A stretch of DNA of 64,000 bases, from assembly GCA_050633545.1 (NCBI GenBank), contig JBOEGS010000001.1:248001-312000 (forward strand), given 5' to 3'. This DNA is from Litorivita sp050633545. GTDB taxonomy: Bacteria > Pseudomonadota > Alphaproteobacteria > Rhodobacterales > Rhodobacteraceae. Of this stretch, positions 31,978-40,542 are shown piece by piece. The notes under the pieces are model-generated. The model worked only from the letters and a program-made list of their open reading frames with translations. It was not told the DNA's origin and ran no database searches. A program made the position numbers and the translations under genes. Numbering within the stretch: the stretch's first letter is position 1; the number at the start of each line of letters is the position of its first letter.

Positions 31978-34900
31978 ATGCCCAAAAGAACCGATATCTC
32001 CTCGATCATGATTATTGGGGCGGGGCCGATTGTAATTGGGCAGGCCTGCGAATTTGACTATTCGGGCGCGCAAGCCTGTAAGGCGCTGCGCGAAGAAGGC
32101 TATCGCGTCATTTTGGTCAACTCCAACCCCGCGACGATCATGACCGATCCGGAGATGGCCGATGCCACCTATATCGAGCCGATCACGCCAGAGATTGTCG
32201 CCAAGATCATCGAGAAAGAGCGCCCTGATGCCTTGCTGCCGACCATGGGCGGGCAAACCGGTTTGAACACCTCGCTGGCGCTTGAAGAGATGGGCGTTTT
32301 GGAGAAATTCGGCGTCGAGATGATCGGCGCGACGCGCGACGCCATCGAGATGGCCGAGGACCGCAAATTGTTCCGCGAAGCGATGGACCGTTTGGGCATC
32401 GAGAACCCCAAGGCGACCATCGTCACCGCGCCGAAACTGCCGAGCGGGCATGCGGACCTCAAGGAAGGTGTGCGCATCGCCTTGGAGGCCTTGGACGAAA
32501 TCGGTCTGCCCGCGATCATCCGCCCCGCCTTTACCATGGGCGGCACTGGCGGCGGTGTGGCCTATAACCGCGAGGATTACGAGCATTTCTGCCGCACGGG
32601 TATGGATGCCTCGCCGGTGAACCAGATCCTCGTCGACGAGAGCCTTTTGGGTTGGAAAGAGTTCGAGATGGAGGTGGTGCGCGATAAGGCCGACAACGCC
32701 ATCATCGTTTGCTCGATCGAAAACATCGACCCGATGGGCGTGCATACGGGCGACAGCATTACGGTGGCTCCTGCCCTGACGCTGACCGACAAAGAATACC
32801 AGATCATGCGCAACCATTCGATTGCAGTCCTGCGCGAGATCGGCGTGGAAACGGGCGGCTCGAACGTGCAATGGGCGGTGAACCCCGCCGATGGCCGCAT
32901 GGTCGTGATCGAAATGAACCCGCGGGTGTCGCGCTCCTCGGCTCTGGCGTCCAAAGCCACGGGCTTTCCGATTGCGAAAATCGCGGCGAAACTGGCCGTG
33001 GGCTATACGCTGGACGAGCTGGACAATGACATCACCAAAGTCACTCCGGCATCTTTCGAGCCGACAATCGATTATGTCGTCACGAAAATCCCGAAATTCG
33101 CCTTTGAAAAATTCCCCGGCTCCGAGCCGTATCTGACCACGGCGATGAAATCGGTGGGCGAGGCCATGGCCATCGGCCGCACGATCCACGAGAGCCTGCA
33201 AAAGGCGCTGGCCTCGATGGAATCGGGTCTGACAGGATTTGACGAGGTGGTGATCGAGGGCGCGCCCGATAAATCCGCCGTGATCCGCGCGATCAGCAAA
33301 CAGACCCCCGACCGGATGCGCACCATTGCCCAAGCCATGCGCCATGGTCTGAGTGACGATGAAATCCACGGCGTCACGATGTTTGACCCGTGGTTCTTGG
33401 CCCGCATCCGCGAGATCGTCGAGGCCGAAGGGCAAATCCGCAGCGATGGTTTGCCGGTGACCGAAGCGGGGCTGCGCAAGCTCAAGATGATGGGCTTTAC
33501 CGATGCCCGCCTTGCCCATTTGACCGGCCGCACCGAAGACAACATTCGCCGCGCGCGCCGCAATCTGGGCGTCAATGCCGTGTTCAAACGCATCGACACC
33601 TGCGCTGCCGAATTCGAGGCGCAAACGCCCTATATGTATTCCACCTACGAGGCCCCCGCGATGGGCGATGTGGAATGCGAAAGCCGCCCGACGGACCGCA
33701 AAAAGGTCGTCATTCTGGGCGGCGGTCCGAACCGGATCGGCCAAGGGATCGAGTTTGATTATTGCTGCTGCCATGCGTGCTATGCGCTCACCGAGCAGGG
33801 CTATGAGACGATCATGATCAACTGCAACCCCGAGACGGTTTCGACCGATTACGACACCTCGGACCGGCTGTATTTCGAACCGCTGACCTTTGAACATGTG
33901 ATGGAAATCCTGCGGGTCGAGCAAGAGAACGGCACCTTGCACGGGGTGATCGTGCAGTTCGGCGGGCAAACGCCGCTGAAACTGGCGAATGCCTTGCAAG
34001 ACGAAGGCATCCCGATCCTTGGCACCTCGCCTGACGCGATTGATCTGGCCGAAGATCGCGAGCGTTTCCAAGAGCTTGTGAACAAACTGGACCTCAAGCA
34101 ACCCAAGAACGGCATCGCCCATTCGGATGCCGAAGCCATGGCGATTGCGGATGAAATCGGCTATCCGCTGGTCATCCGTCCCTCCTATGTGTTGGGCGGG
34201 CGCGCGATGGAAATCGTCCGCGACACGCCGCAGCTTGAGCGTTATATCTCCGAGGCGGTGGTCGTCTCGGGCGACAGCCCCGTTTTGCTCGACAGCTACC
34301 TCGCTGGCGCGATCGAGATCGACGTGGATGCGCTATGCGACGGCACTGACGTGCATGTCGCGGGCATCATGCAGCACATCGAAGAGGCCGGCGTTCATTC
34401 GGGCGACAGCGCCTGTTCCTTGCCGCCCTACTCGTTGACGCAAGAGATGATTGACCGCCTCAAGGTGCAGACCCATGCATTGGCCTTGGCGCTCAATGTG
34501 GTCGGCTTGATGAACATTCAATTCGCCATCAAGGGCGATGATATCTACCTCATCGAGGTCAACCCGCGCGCCTCGCGCACCGTGCCCTTTGTGGCCAAAG
34601 CCGTGGCCTCGCCCATCGCGTCGATTGCCGCGCGGATCATGGCGGGCGAGAAATTGAACAGCTTCGATCTGGTCGATCCGCAGATCAAAACCTTTGCGGT
34701 CAAAGAGGCGGTTCTGCCCTTCGCCCGTTTCCCGGGTGTGGATACGATCTTGGGGCCGGAGATGCGTTCGACCGGCGAGGTCATGGGATCGGACAAAACC
34801 TTTGCCCGCGCCTTCCTCAAGGCGCAGATGGGCGCAGGCACCGATTTGCCGACAAGCGGCAAGGTGTTTGTTTCGATCAAGGATGCCGATAAAACCGCGC

Positions 34901-35247
34901 TGATGCTGGATGCGGCCAAAGGGTTGACCGATATGGGCTTTACCATCGTCGCCACCCGCGGCACGGCGGCATGGATCAAGGAAAACGGCGTCGATTGCAC
35001 CGTGGTCAACAAGGTTTATGAAGGCCGCCCGAACATCGTGGACCTGCTCAAGAACGAGGAAATCTCATTGGTGCTCAACACCACCGAGGGCGCGCAATCG
35101 GTCGAGGACAGCCGCGAAATCCGTTCGGTCGCGCTCTATGACAAGATCGCCTATTTCACCACCGCGGCAGGGGCACAAGCCGCCGTGCAAGCCATGCAGG
35201 CGCGCGGCGAAGGCGCGCTGGAAGTCACCAGCCTGCAAGAGATGTAA
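31978..35247 (+). CDS. carB: Carbamoyl-phosphate synthase large subunit
   Basis: 1089 residues, normal for CarB. It has two homologous ATP-grasp halves: the carboxyphosphate half starts at IGAGPIVIGQACEFDYSG and the carbamoyl-phosphate half at LGGGPNRIGQGIEFDYCC; the C-terminal allosteric domain begins near VFVSIKDADK. It makes carbamoyl phosphate for arginine and pyrimidine synthesis with CarA, which is not in this window. ATG 31978 is placed by homology to MPKRTDISSI; the frame extending to 31792 runs through the inverted repeat and is not coding. Confidence 0.96.
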   Translation: MPKRTDISSIMIIGAGPIVIGQACEFDYSGAQACKALREEGYRVILVNSNPATIMTDPEMADATYIEPITPEIVAKIIEKERPDALLPTMGGQTGLNTSLALEEMGVLEKFGVEMIGATRDAIEMAEDRKLFREAMDRLGIENPKATIVTAPKLPSGHADLKEGVRIALEALDEIGLPAIIRPAFTMGGTGGGVAYNREDYEHFCRTGMDASPVNQILVDESLLGWKEFEMEVVRDKADNAIIVCSIENIDPMGVHTGDSITVAPALTLTDKEYQIMRNHSIAVLREIGVETGGSNVQWAVNPADGRMVVIEMNPRVSRSSALASKATGFPIAKIAAKLAVGYTLDELDNDITKVTPASFEPTIDYVVTKIPKFAFEKFPGSEPYLTTAMKSVGEAMAIGRTIHESLQKALASMESGLTGFDEVVIEGAPDKSAVIRAISKQTPDRMRTIAQAMRHGLSDDEIHGVTMFDPWFLARIREIVEAEGQIRSDGLPVTEAGLRKLKMMGFTDARLAHLTGRTEDNIRRARRNLGVNAVFKRIDTCAAEFEAQTPYMYSTYEAPAMGDVECESRPTDRKKVVILGGGPNRIGQGIEFDYCCCHACYALTEQGYETIMINCNPETVSTDYDTSDRLYFEPLTFEHVMEILRVEQENGTLHGVIVQFGGQTPLKLANALQDEGIPILGTSPDAIDLAEDRERFQELVNKLDLKQPKNGIAHSDAEAMAIADEIGYPLVIRPSYVLGGRAMEIVRDTPQLERYISEAVVVSGDSPVLLDSYLAGAIEIDVDALCDGTDVHVAGIMQHIEEAGVHSGDSACSLPPYSLTQEMIDRLKVQTHALALALNVVGLMNIQFAIKGDDIYLIEVNPRASRTVPFVAKAVASPIASIAARIMAGEKLNSFDLVDPQIKTFAVKEAVLPFARFPGVDTILGPEMRSTGEVMGSDKTFARAFLKAQMGAGTDLPTSGKVFVSIKDADKTALMLDAAKGLTDMGFTIVATRGTAAWIKENGVDCTVVNKVYEGRPNIVDLLKNEEISLVLNTTEGAQSVEDSREIRSVALYDKIAYFTTAAGAQAAVQAMQARGEGALEVTSLQEM

Positions 35248-35276
35248 GGCGCATAGGCCCTTATATAGAATACAAA

Positions 35277-35310
35277 AACCCGCGCGGGGCGACCGGCGCG
35301 GGTTCTTCTT
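35277..35310. terminator. Terminator between carB and the convergent HTH-like gene
   Basis: AACCCGCGC (35277-35285) pairs with GCGCGGGTT (35296-35304), followed by CTTCTTTT on the carB side and preceded by A-rich sequence for the other side. Confidence 0.75.
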
Positions 35311-35341
35311 TTCCAAGCGTGGTGCGCTTTGGTCGCGCGGG

Positions 35342-35800
35342 TCAGGTGCTTTCTTCTTCGAGATGCAGCTTCATCTCGATCAAAACCGTTTGCAGCGCCA
35401 CGGTTTCCTTGAGCAGGCGCTTGGCCTCGTTGACGGTGATGATCCCGTCCTGAATCGATTGCTGGTATTCACCCATCAGCATCGCGAACCTGTGGCTGAG
35501 CGCGATGACATCGGCGTTTACCCCGCCTCGGTCCTCGCTGTTGCGACGGCTCTCTTCGTAGGACAGGCGCCCCCCGCCCAGTTCCGCCAAGGCGCTGGTC
35601 ACATGGGGATAGGTCGATTTGGCCTCAAGCGCGGCAACACTATCGACGGGCATAAAGCGGTCCGCGTGTTCGGGGCTATCCGAGTAGTATCGCCCGAGGG
35701 TCGCCTTGGACTTTCCGGTCAGCGCACAGGCCGCTTCGATACCGACGTCCTTGACCAAAGCCTCGGTGTGTTTTTTCAAGTAAGACCCAATACCGTTCAT
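35342..35800 (-). CDS. HTH-like hypothetical protein, 152 residues
   Basis: 152 residues. The N-terminal part has a helix-turn-helix look (GIEAACALTGKSKATLGRYYS, about 20-40), similar to small phage-type regulators of the CII kind. The middle is hydrophilic and the C-terminal 50 residues are helical and likely dimerise (ITVNEAKRLLKETVALQTVL). It may bind DNA, but no target is evident. No phage genes surround it, and its composition matches the neighbours. I do not recognise a named family. Confidence 0.6.
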   Translation of the reverse strand: MNGIGSYLKKHTEALVKDVGIEAACALTGKSKATLGRYYSDSPEHADRFMPVDSVAALEAKSTYPHVTSALAELGGGRLSYEESRRNSEDRGGVNADVIALSHRFAMLMGEYQQSIQDGIITVNEAKRLLKETVALQTVLIEMKLHLEEEST

Positions 35801-35956
35801 CTTTCGCCCTTTTTAGCCTTTAAAATCAGGCCGTTTCTCATCCCGCCTCCCTTGTAAGGCCTACCGAGGCATTTGTCATCACAATGTGTGAGCGCGCGCC
35901 TTGCGCTGCCGTAATGTCCTCTTGCAACGCTGGCGAAGACGGGCGAAAACCGCGCT

Positions 35957-36559
35957 ATGGCCAAGCTCTATTTCAACTATTCGACGATGAATGCCGGCAA
36001 ATCGACGGTGCTGCTGCAGGCGGCACATAACTATGTCGAACGCGGCATGACCCCCTATTTGATCACCGCGCAACTGGACCGGCGCGCGGGCGAAGGGCGC
36101 ATTGCCTCGCGCATCGGGATCGGCCAAGACGCCGATACTTTCGCTGAAGGGGATGATCTTTTTGCCAAGATCGAAGCGCGGCTGGCACAGGGCAAGGTGC
36201 ATTGCGTCTTCATCGACGAGGCGCAATTTCTGAGCGCGGCGCAGGTGTGGCAATTGGCCCGCGCGGTCGACGATCTTGGCGTTCCGGTGATGTGCTACGG
36301 GCTGCGGGTCGATTTCATGGGCGCGCTGTTCCCTGGATCGGCGGCGCTTTTGGCCTTGGCGGACGCGATGCGCGAAGTGCGCACGATTTGCCATTGCGGC
36401 AAGAAGGCCACGATGGTGGTGCGTCTCGATGCAAGCGGCAAGGCGGTCACCTCCGGCGCGCAGGTCGAGGTCGGCGGCAACGAGCGCTACGTCTCCTTGT
36501 GCCGGCGCCATTGGCGCGAAGCCACCGGCGATACGATCAGCGGCGGGGCCTGCAGATAG
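35957..36559 (+). CDS. tdk: Thymidine kinase
   Basis: 200 residues, type II thymidine kinase. The P-loop is NAGKST (12-17) in FNYSTMNAGKST, the catalytic Glu and Mg site in VFIDEAQFL, the lasso region around KKATMVVRLD, and zinc-binding residues in CHCG and LCRRHW. It phosphorylates thymidine in salvage. Single gene with 156 bases upstream. Confidence 0.94.
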   Translation: MAKLYFNYSTMNAGKSTVLLQAAHNYVERGMTPYLITAQLDRRAGEGRIASRIGIGQDADTFAEGDDLFAKIEARLAQGKVHCVFIDEAQFLSAAQVWQLARAVDDLGVPVMCYGLRVDFMGALFPGSAALLALADAMREVRTICHCGKKATMVVRLDASGKAVTSGAQVEVGGNERYVSLCRRHWREATGDTISGGACR

Positions 36560-36580
36560 GCGCGGCGCCCGCCCGACGCT

Positions 36581-37549
36581 TTAGGTATTCACGCTGTTCG
36601 GCGCCGCTTTTCCACCGAAAAACGCCCTCAGATTGTCCAAAGCCATCATTCCCATGGCTTCGCGCACCTCCAAGGTCGCGGTGCCCAGATGAGGCAAGAG
36701 CGTAACATTGTCGAGTTGCCGCAAGGCATCGGGCACGTCGGGTTCAAATTCGTAAACGTCCAATCCCGCCCCGCCAATCGCACCGCTTTGCAAGGCGGTG
36801 ATCAAAGCAGCCTGCTCCACCACTTCGCCGCGCGCGATATTGATCAAATGCGCATGGGGCGGCATTGCGGCCAATATATGCGCATCGATCAAATGGCGGG
36901 TTTGCTCTCCGCCTGGTGTGGCGATCACCAAAATATCGACCTGCGCGGCCAAGGCCTCAAGGCTGCCAACCTGCTCGGCGGGGAAATCCACGGCTTTGGG
37001 CGAGCGGTTGAAATAGCGCACCTGCATCCCGAACCCGAAATGACACCGCCGCGCGATGGCCTGCCCGATGCGGCCCATACCGACGATGCCAACGGTTTTG
37101 CCCGTGACATGCAGGCCAAGCATCTGCACCGGATGCCAGCCCTGCCAACGCCCCGCGCGCACCATCCGCTCTCCCGCGCCCGCGCGGCGCGCGCTCATCA
37201 AAATCAACGTCATCGCCGTATCGGCGGTCGCATCCGTCACCGCGCCAGGCGTGTTGGACACGGTGATGGCGTGGGATTTCGCCGCTTCTACGTCGGTGTG
37301 ATTATATCCAACGCCGAAATTGGCGATGAGTTTGCAGCGGATACCGCCCTTTGCGGCCTCGGCAAAGACATCGGCCGAGAAGCCGTCGCCGAGCGTGGCG
37401 AGGATGCCGTCATATTGCATCAATGCCTGCACCATCTCGGCGCGCGAAAGCGGTGTCGTCTCGCCCCGTGCGGTGATGTCAAAATCGCCCTCGGCGGCCT
37501 GCATCACCGCATCCGGCAATATTCGCGTGATCAGGATTTTCGCAGCCAT
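36581..37549 (-). CDS. D-2-hydroxyacid dehydrogenase (glyoxylate/hydroxypyruvate reductase type)
   Basis: 322 residues. The NAD(P) motif is VGIVGMGRIGQAIARR; catalytic Arg lies in INIARGEVV, Glu in DVYEFEPDVPD and His in LLPHLGTAT. Closest in appearance to GhrB/GyaR-like reductases that convert glyoxylate or hydroxypyruvate. Its ATG shares one base with the csaA stop (TAATG), so the three genes proC-csaA-this one form an operon. Confidence 0.88.
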   Translation of the reverse strand: MAAKILITRILPDAVMQAAEGDFDITARGETTPLSRAEMVQALMQYDGILATLGDGFSADVFAEAAKGGIRCKLIANFGVGYNHTDVEAAKSHAITVSNTPGAVTDATADTAMTLILMSARRAGAGERMVRAGRWQGWHPVQMLGLHVTGKTVGIVGMGRIGQAIARRCHFGFGMQVRYFNRSPKAVDFPAEQVGSLEALAAQVDILVIATPGGEQTRHLIDAHILAAMPPHAHLINIARGEVVEQAALITALQSGAIGGAGLDVYEFEPDVPDALRQLDNVTLLPHLGTATLEVREAMGMMALDNLRAFFGGKAAPNSVNT

Positions 37550-37887
37550 TAGAACAACCTGCCCCCCAAAGGCACCTCTTGATCGGGGGAGATCAGAACC
37601 ACCTCGCCCGCCGCATCGGGCACGCCAAGCACCAAGACCTCGGACATGAATTTACCGATCTGGCGGGGCGGGAAATTCACCACGCCCATCACGGTTTTGC
37701 CGACCAAAACTTCGGGATCATAATGCGCGGTGATCTGCGCCGAGGTTTTCCGCTCGCCGATCTCTTCTCCGAAATCCACCCACAGTTTGATCGCCGGTTT
37801 GCGCGCCTCTGGGAAGGCTTCGGCGCGGATCACGCGGCCGGCGCGGATGTCGAGTTTGAGAAAATCGTCGAATGTCACCTCAGCCAC
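37549..37887 (-). CDS. csaA: tRNA-binding domain protein CsaA
   Basis: 112 residues, the standard CsaA length. An EMAP/tRNA-binding OB fold: FLKLDIRAGRVIRAEAFPEA, LWVDFGEEIGERKTSAQI, VMGVVNFPPRQIGKFMSEVLVLG. CsaA dimers bind tRNA and have been proposed as export chaperones. The start is GTG 37887 with GGAG upstream, overlapping the proC stop by 8 bases; the longer frame to 37998 would lie inside proC. Confidence 0.88.
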   Translation of the reverse strand: MAEVTFDDFLKLDIRAGRVIRAEAFPEARKPAIKLWVDFGEEIGERKTSAQITAHYDPEVLVGKTVMGVVNFPPRQIGKFMSEVLVLGVPDAAGEVVLISPDQEVPLGGRLF

Positions 37888-38695
37888 CAGACAGCTCCTT
37901 TGACCGATCTGCCGCCGCTTTGACCGCGCGTTTGAGCAGCGGCGCAAAGCCCTGCGCCTCGTCCATGAGCACCTCCAGAGCGGCCTGTGTCGTGCCATTG
38001 GGCGAGGTCACATTGATGCGCAATTGCGCGGGGCTTTCGTCGGATTTTTCGGCCAGATCGCCCGCCCCCGCGACGGTGGCCCGCGCCAGACGCAGCGCCA
38101 GTTCGGGCGGCAATCCTTCGGCCTCGCCCGCCGCTGCCAGCGTTTCAATCAGGTGAAAAACATAGGCGGGGCCAGAGCCGGAGACGGCGGTCACGGCGTC
38201 CATCTGGTCTTCATTCTCAAGGCGCACCACCTGCCCCACGGCGCTGAGCAATCCTTCGGCCATCTCCATTTGGGACGCGCTGGCATGGGCATTGCCGATG
38301 ATGGCGGTGATGCCGCGGGCGATGGCGGCGGGGGTGTTGGGCATGGCGCGAATGATCGGGCTTTGCGCGCCCAGCGCCTCCTCGAAGGCCGCGATGGGCG
38401 TGCCTGCGGCGACCGACACGAACAAGGTGCCAGCGTTGCCAAGCGCCTTGAGTGCGGGCAAAGCCTCGCCCATCATCTGCGGTTTGACCGCAATCAGCAC
38501 GATCGCCGGATCGGGCGGCAAATCGGCGTTGATCGCAACGCCGGTTTTTTGCAACCACGCTGAAGGATGCGGGTCCAAAACCGTAACCGAAGCGGGCGGC
38601 AACCCGCCGTCCAGCCATCCGGCCAGCATGGCCGACCCCATTTTACCGCAGCCCAAAAGCACCAGCCCGCGTGCGGCAATCTCGTCGAAATTCAT
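37880..38695 (-). CDS. proC: Pyrroline-5-carboxylate reductase
   Basis: 271 residues. N-terminal dinucleotide-binding motif LLGCGKMGSAMLAGW, then the helical dimerisation domain with SGSGPAYVFHLIETLAAAGEA and the family's ending around VTSPNGTTQAAL. It reduces pyrroline-5-carboxylate to proline with NAD(P)H. ATG 38695 was preferred to one two codons earlier because the GGGGG ribosome site then has normal spacing. First gene of the operon with csaA and the hydroxyacid dehydrogenase. Confidence 0.94.
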   Translation of the reverse strand: MNFDEIAARGLVLLGCGKMGSAMLAGWLDGGLPPASVTVLDPHPSAWLQKTGVAINADLPPDPAIVLIAVKPQMMGEALPALKALGNAGTLFVSVAAGTPIAAFEEALGAQSPIIRAMPNTPAAIARGITAIIGNAHASASQMEMAEGLLSAVGQVVRLENEDQMDAVTAVSGSGPAYVFHLIETLAAAGEAEGLPPELALRLARATVAGAGDLAEKSDESPAQLRINVTSPNGTTQAALEVLMDEAQGFAPLLKRAVKAAADRSKELSGG

Positions 38696-38734
38696 GGTCA
38701 TCCCCCGCCGTTTCAATCCGTCAGGGCGAAAGTA

Positions 38735-39235
38735 TTAGGCGCGCCCGTAGGCCTCTGCAATGGCGATCTGGAGCGCCTCCTGGGGGCTGCGGTTGCCCCA
38801 GACCGCCAATTGGAAGGCGGGATAATAGCGCTCGGCGCTCAGCACCGCGGCATTGATCATCGTATCGATCTGTTCGGCGCTGGCCACGCCGCCGCCCGCC
38901 AGAACCAGCCCGTAGCGATAGACCATCAGCTTTTGCTCGGCCCAATAGGTAAAGGCTCCTGCCCAGCATTGATCATTCACGCCGTTGAGCATTTCGTAAA
39001 GCGCGCCAAGACGCTCTTCGGGCGGCTCCATCTCGAAGGTGCAAACCATGCGCAGCGTCTCGTCAAAATCCGACCAAGCCAGCGTGATCGAATAGGTGCG
39101 CCATTGGCCCTCGACGGCCATTGCGATCTGGTCATCGGCGATACGGTCAAAATCCCACTCGTGATGCGCCGCGAGATTTTCGACGATATCGATAGGGTGA
39201 ATGTCTTCTTGCATGAAGTCTTCGGAAAGTGCCAT
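38735..39235 (-). CDS. YbjN domain-containing protein
   Basis: 166 residues of the YbjN/T3SC-like fold: VENLAAHHEWDFDRIADDQIAMAVEG, then RMVCTFEMEPPEE, ALYEMLNGVNDQCWAGAFTYW. Related proteins resemble type III secretion chaperones, but in alphaproteobacteria the function is unknown. GAGGTGG lies 5-10 bases before ATG 39235. It lies 39 bases upstream of proC on the same strand, so the two may be co-transcribed. Confidence 0.85.
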   Translation of the reverse strand: MALSEDFMQEDIHPIDIVENLAAHHEWDFDRIADDQIAMAVEGQWRTYSITLAWSDFDETLRMVCTFEMEPPEERLGALYEMLNGVNDQCWAGAFTYWAEQKLMVYRYGLVLAGGGVASAEQIDTMINAAVLSAERYYPAFQLAVWGNRSPQEALQIAIAEAYGRA

Positions 39236-39615
39236 TGCGCCACCTCTTTTTTGTGTAGCGTCGGGGCTTGGCAGCGCCCCAAGCGCTAGGTGCCTGCTCT
39301 ATAGAGCGGGGCTGATTGCCCTCGCCCTTACTAGATATGGTGGTGTGTCGGGAAGAACCTGTAAAGCAATAAATTGGGGATAACCGCAATAACTTGTGGA
39401 CGGCCTGAATAATTCATCAAAATACAGAAAAACTTTGGCGAAGGGGCATTTTTTGCTTGGTGCCGAATCGCAGGTGTGATTCACTGCACGCAGAAGATGA
39501 AAAATCGGATCAACCGATTACACGCGCAATATCGCGAGACCGGATACGGCGGGACATACAGGCACAGGGCGCTTCGAGAGATCGAGGCGCCCTCGCCTGT
39601 TCTATCGGGGCCGTT
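39236..39615. other. Gene-free 380-base region with one strong hairpin
   Basis: Between the YbjN and DUF1801 genes. The YbjN-proximal part is AT-richer than the surroundings and would hold its promoter. The DUF1801-proximal end carries the long hairpin listed next. I see no coding frame and no tRNA. Confidence 0.6.
39558..39600. other. Long hairpin with GAGA tetraloop
   Basis: AGGGCGCTTCGA (39566-39577) pairs with TCGAGGCGCCCT (39582-39593) around a GAGA tetraloop with one G-T wobble; ACAGGC and GCCTGT extend the stem after a small internal loop. It lies 16 bases beyond the DUF1801 stop and lacks a T-run. It may be a 3'-end stabiliser, a Rho-assisted terminator, or part of a small RNA. Confidence 0.6.
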
Positions 39616-40032
39616 TTATCGCGCCCCTTTATCCAAGTGATAGGTCAGCGCCCGCCCGATCAAAAACCGCAGCTTCTCCAAATCCGGCGCATCGCCCTCG
39701 CCAAACACAACCGCGCGGGTACCATCATAGGTGAAGGCATCGCCGAAGACAGCGCGAAACTGGGGCACCACGTCGGTCTGGCAGTGGACGAATATCGCAA
39801 AACCGCCCGTCTTTGGCACCCCGAGGCGCAGGGTCGTTCCCGCCCCGCTCGCTTCGGTCAAATAGGCGGGCTGCCCCCATTTGAGCGTCTCGGTCAACGC
39901 GCCGACCTGCGGCAAGCGCTGCGCGCAGTCAAAGATTTCCTCGCGCAGGTCCAAAAGCGCCCCGCGAGCGCGGGGCGCGAACCGCTCGAAGGCGGCCTTC
40001 ACATCCTCGCTTTGAAACGCTGGGCCGGTCAT
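39616..40032 (-). CDS. DUF1801 domain-containing protein
   Basis: 138 residues of the YdhG/DUF1801 fold: LDLREEIFDCAQ, ETLKWGQPAYLTE, GFAIFVHCQTD, and the C-terminal LIGRALTYHLDKG. This small family includes an intracellular iron-chaperone frataxin-like protein in Bacillus, but most members have no assigned role. Single gene on the minus strand. Confidence 0.82.
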   Translation of the reverse strand: MTGPAFQSEDVKAAFERFAPRARGALLDLREEIFDCAQRLPQVGALTETLKWGQPAYLTEASGAGTTLRLGVPKTGGFAIFVHCQTDVVPQFRAVFGDAFTYDGTRAVVFGEGDAPDLEKLRFLIGRALTYHLDKGAR

Positions 40033-40162
40033 CTTTGCCCCTTTGATACAATGAGGGCGCGATCAACCTGTGCCAATCCGCGCCCCGATCTGCTTTGGTT
40101 CAAACGTCCCCGCCAAAGCACGGGCGCCTGCGCGCCCAACGTTTGAGCGTGACGGGGCTGGG

Positions 40163-40408
40163 CTATTTCGCCGCTGCTTCCAGCGCGTCCAGACGGGCCT
40201 TGAGGGTCGCATTCTCTTCGCGGGCCTTTTGCGCCATGGCGCGCACCGCGTCGAATTCCTCGCGGGTGACCAGATCGCGATCGGCGAGCCATCGGTCCAT
40301 CAGCGATTTCAACGCCGTATCGGCCTCGGTCTTCGCGCCCTGCGCCACGCCCATCGCGTTGGTCATCAGTTGCGAAATGTCGTCCATGATCTTGCTGCGC
40401 GTTTGCAT
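40163..40408 (-). CDS. ubiK: Ubiquinone biosynthesis accessory factor UbiK
   Basis: 81 residues, nearly all helical. Residues 1-35 are amphipathic and the C-terminal 40 form a BMFP-type coiled coil (DLVTREEFDAVRAMAQKARE, then NATLKARLDALEA). UbiK in enterobacteria promotes aerobic ubiquinone synthesis with UbiJ and binds lipid. ATG 40408 has GGAGAG upstream. Divergent from lgt. Confidence 0.87.
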   Translation of the reverse strand: MQTRSKIMDDISQLMTNAMGVAQGAKTEADTALKSLMDRWLADRDLVTREEFDAVRAMAQKAREENATLKARLDALEAAAK

Positions 40409-40542
40409 GATGTCTCTCCGCGATTTTTGCTTGGGTCTTATATGGGGGTTCATGGGCGGCGAGGCAAGACCTGCGCCCGCGACAAAGCTGCCTGCGCCGC
40501 GCCGATAATCCGGTTGACGGCCCCGCCCCCTTGGCCCCAGAT

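Noticed and set aside
31813..34122. 769-residue open frame antisense to carB
   Set aside because: carB is certain on the other strand. The antisense frame is an artefact of high GC at third positions, with Arg/His/Gly-rich composition and no domains.
39366..39405. DnaA-box-like sequences suggesting an origin
   Set aside because: Only loose matches (GGGGATAACC, TGTGGACG); no cluster, no dnaA, dnaN or hemE neighbours.
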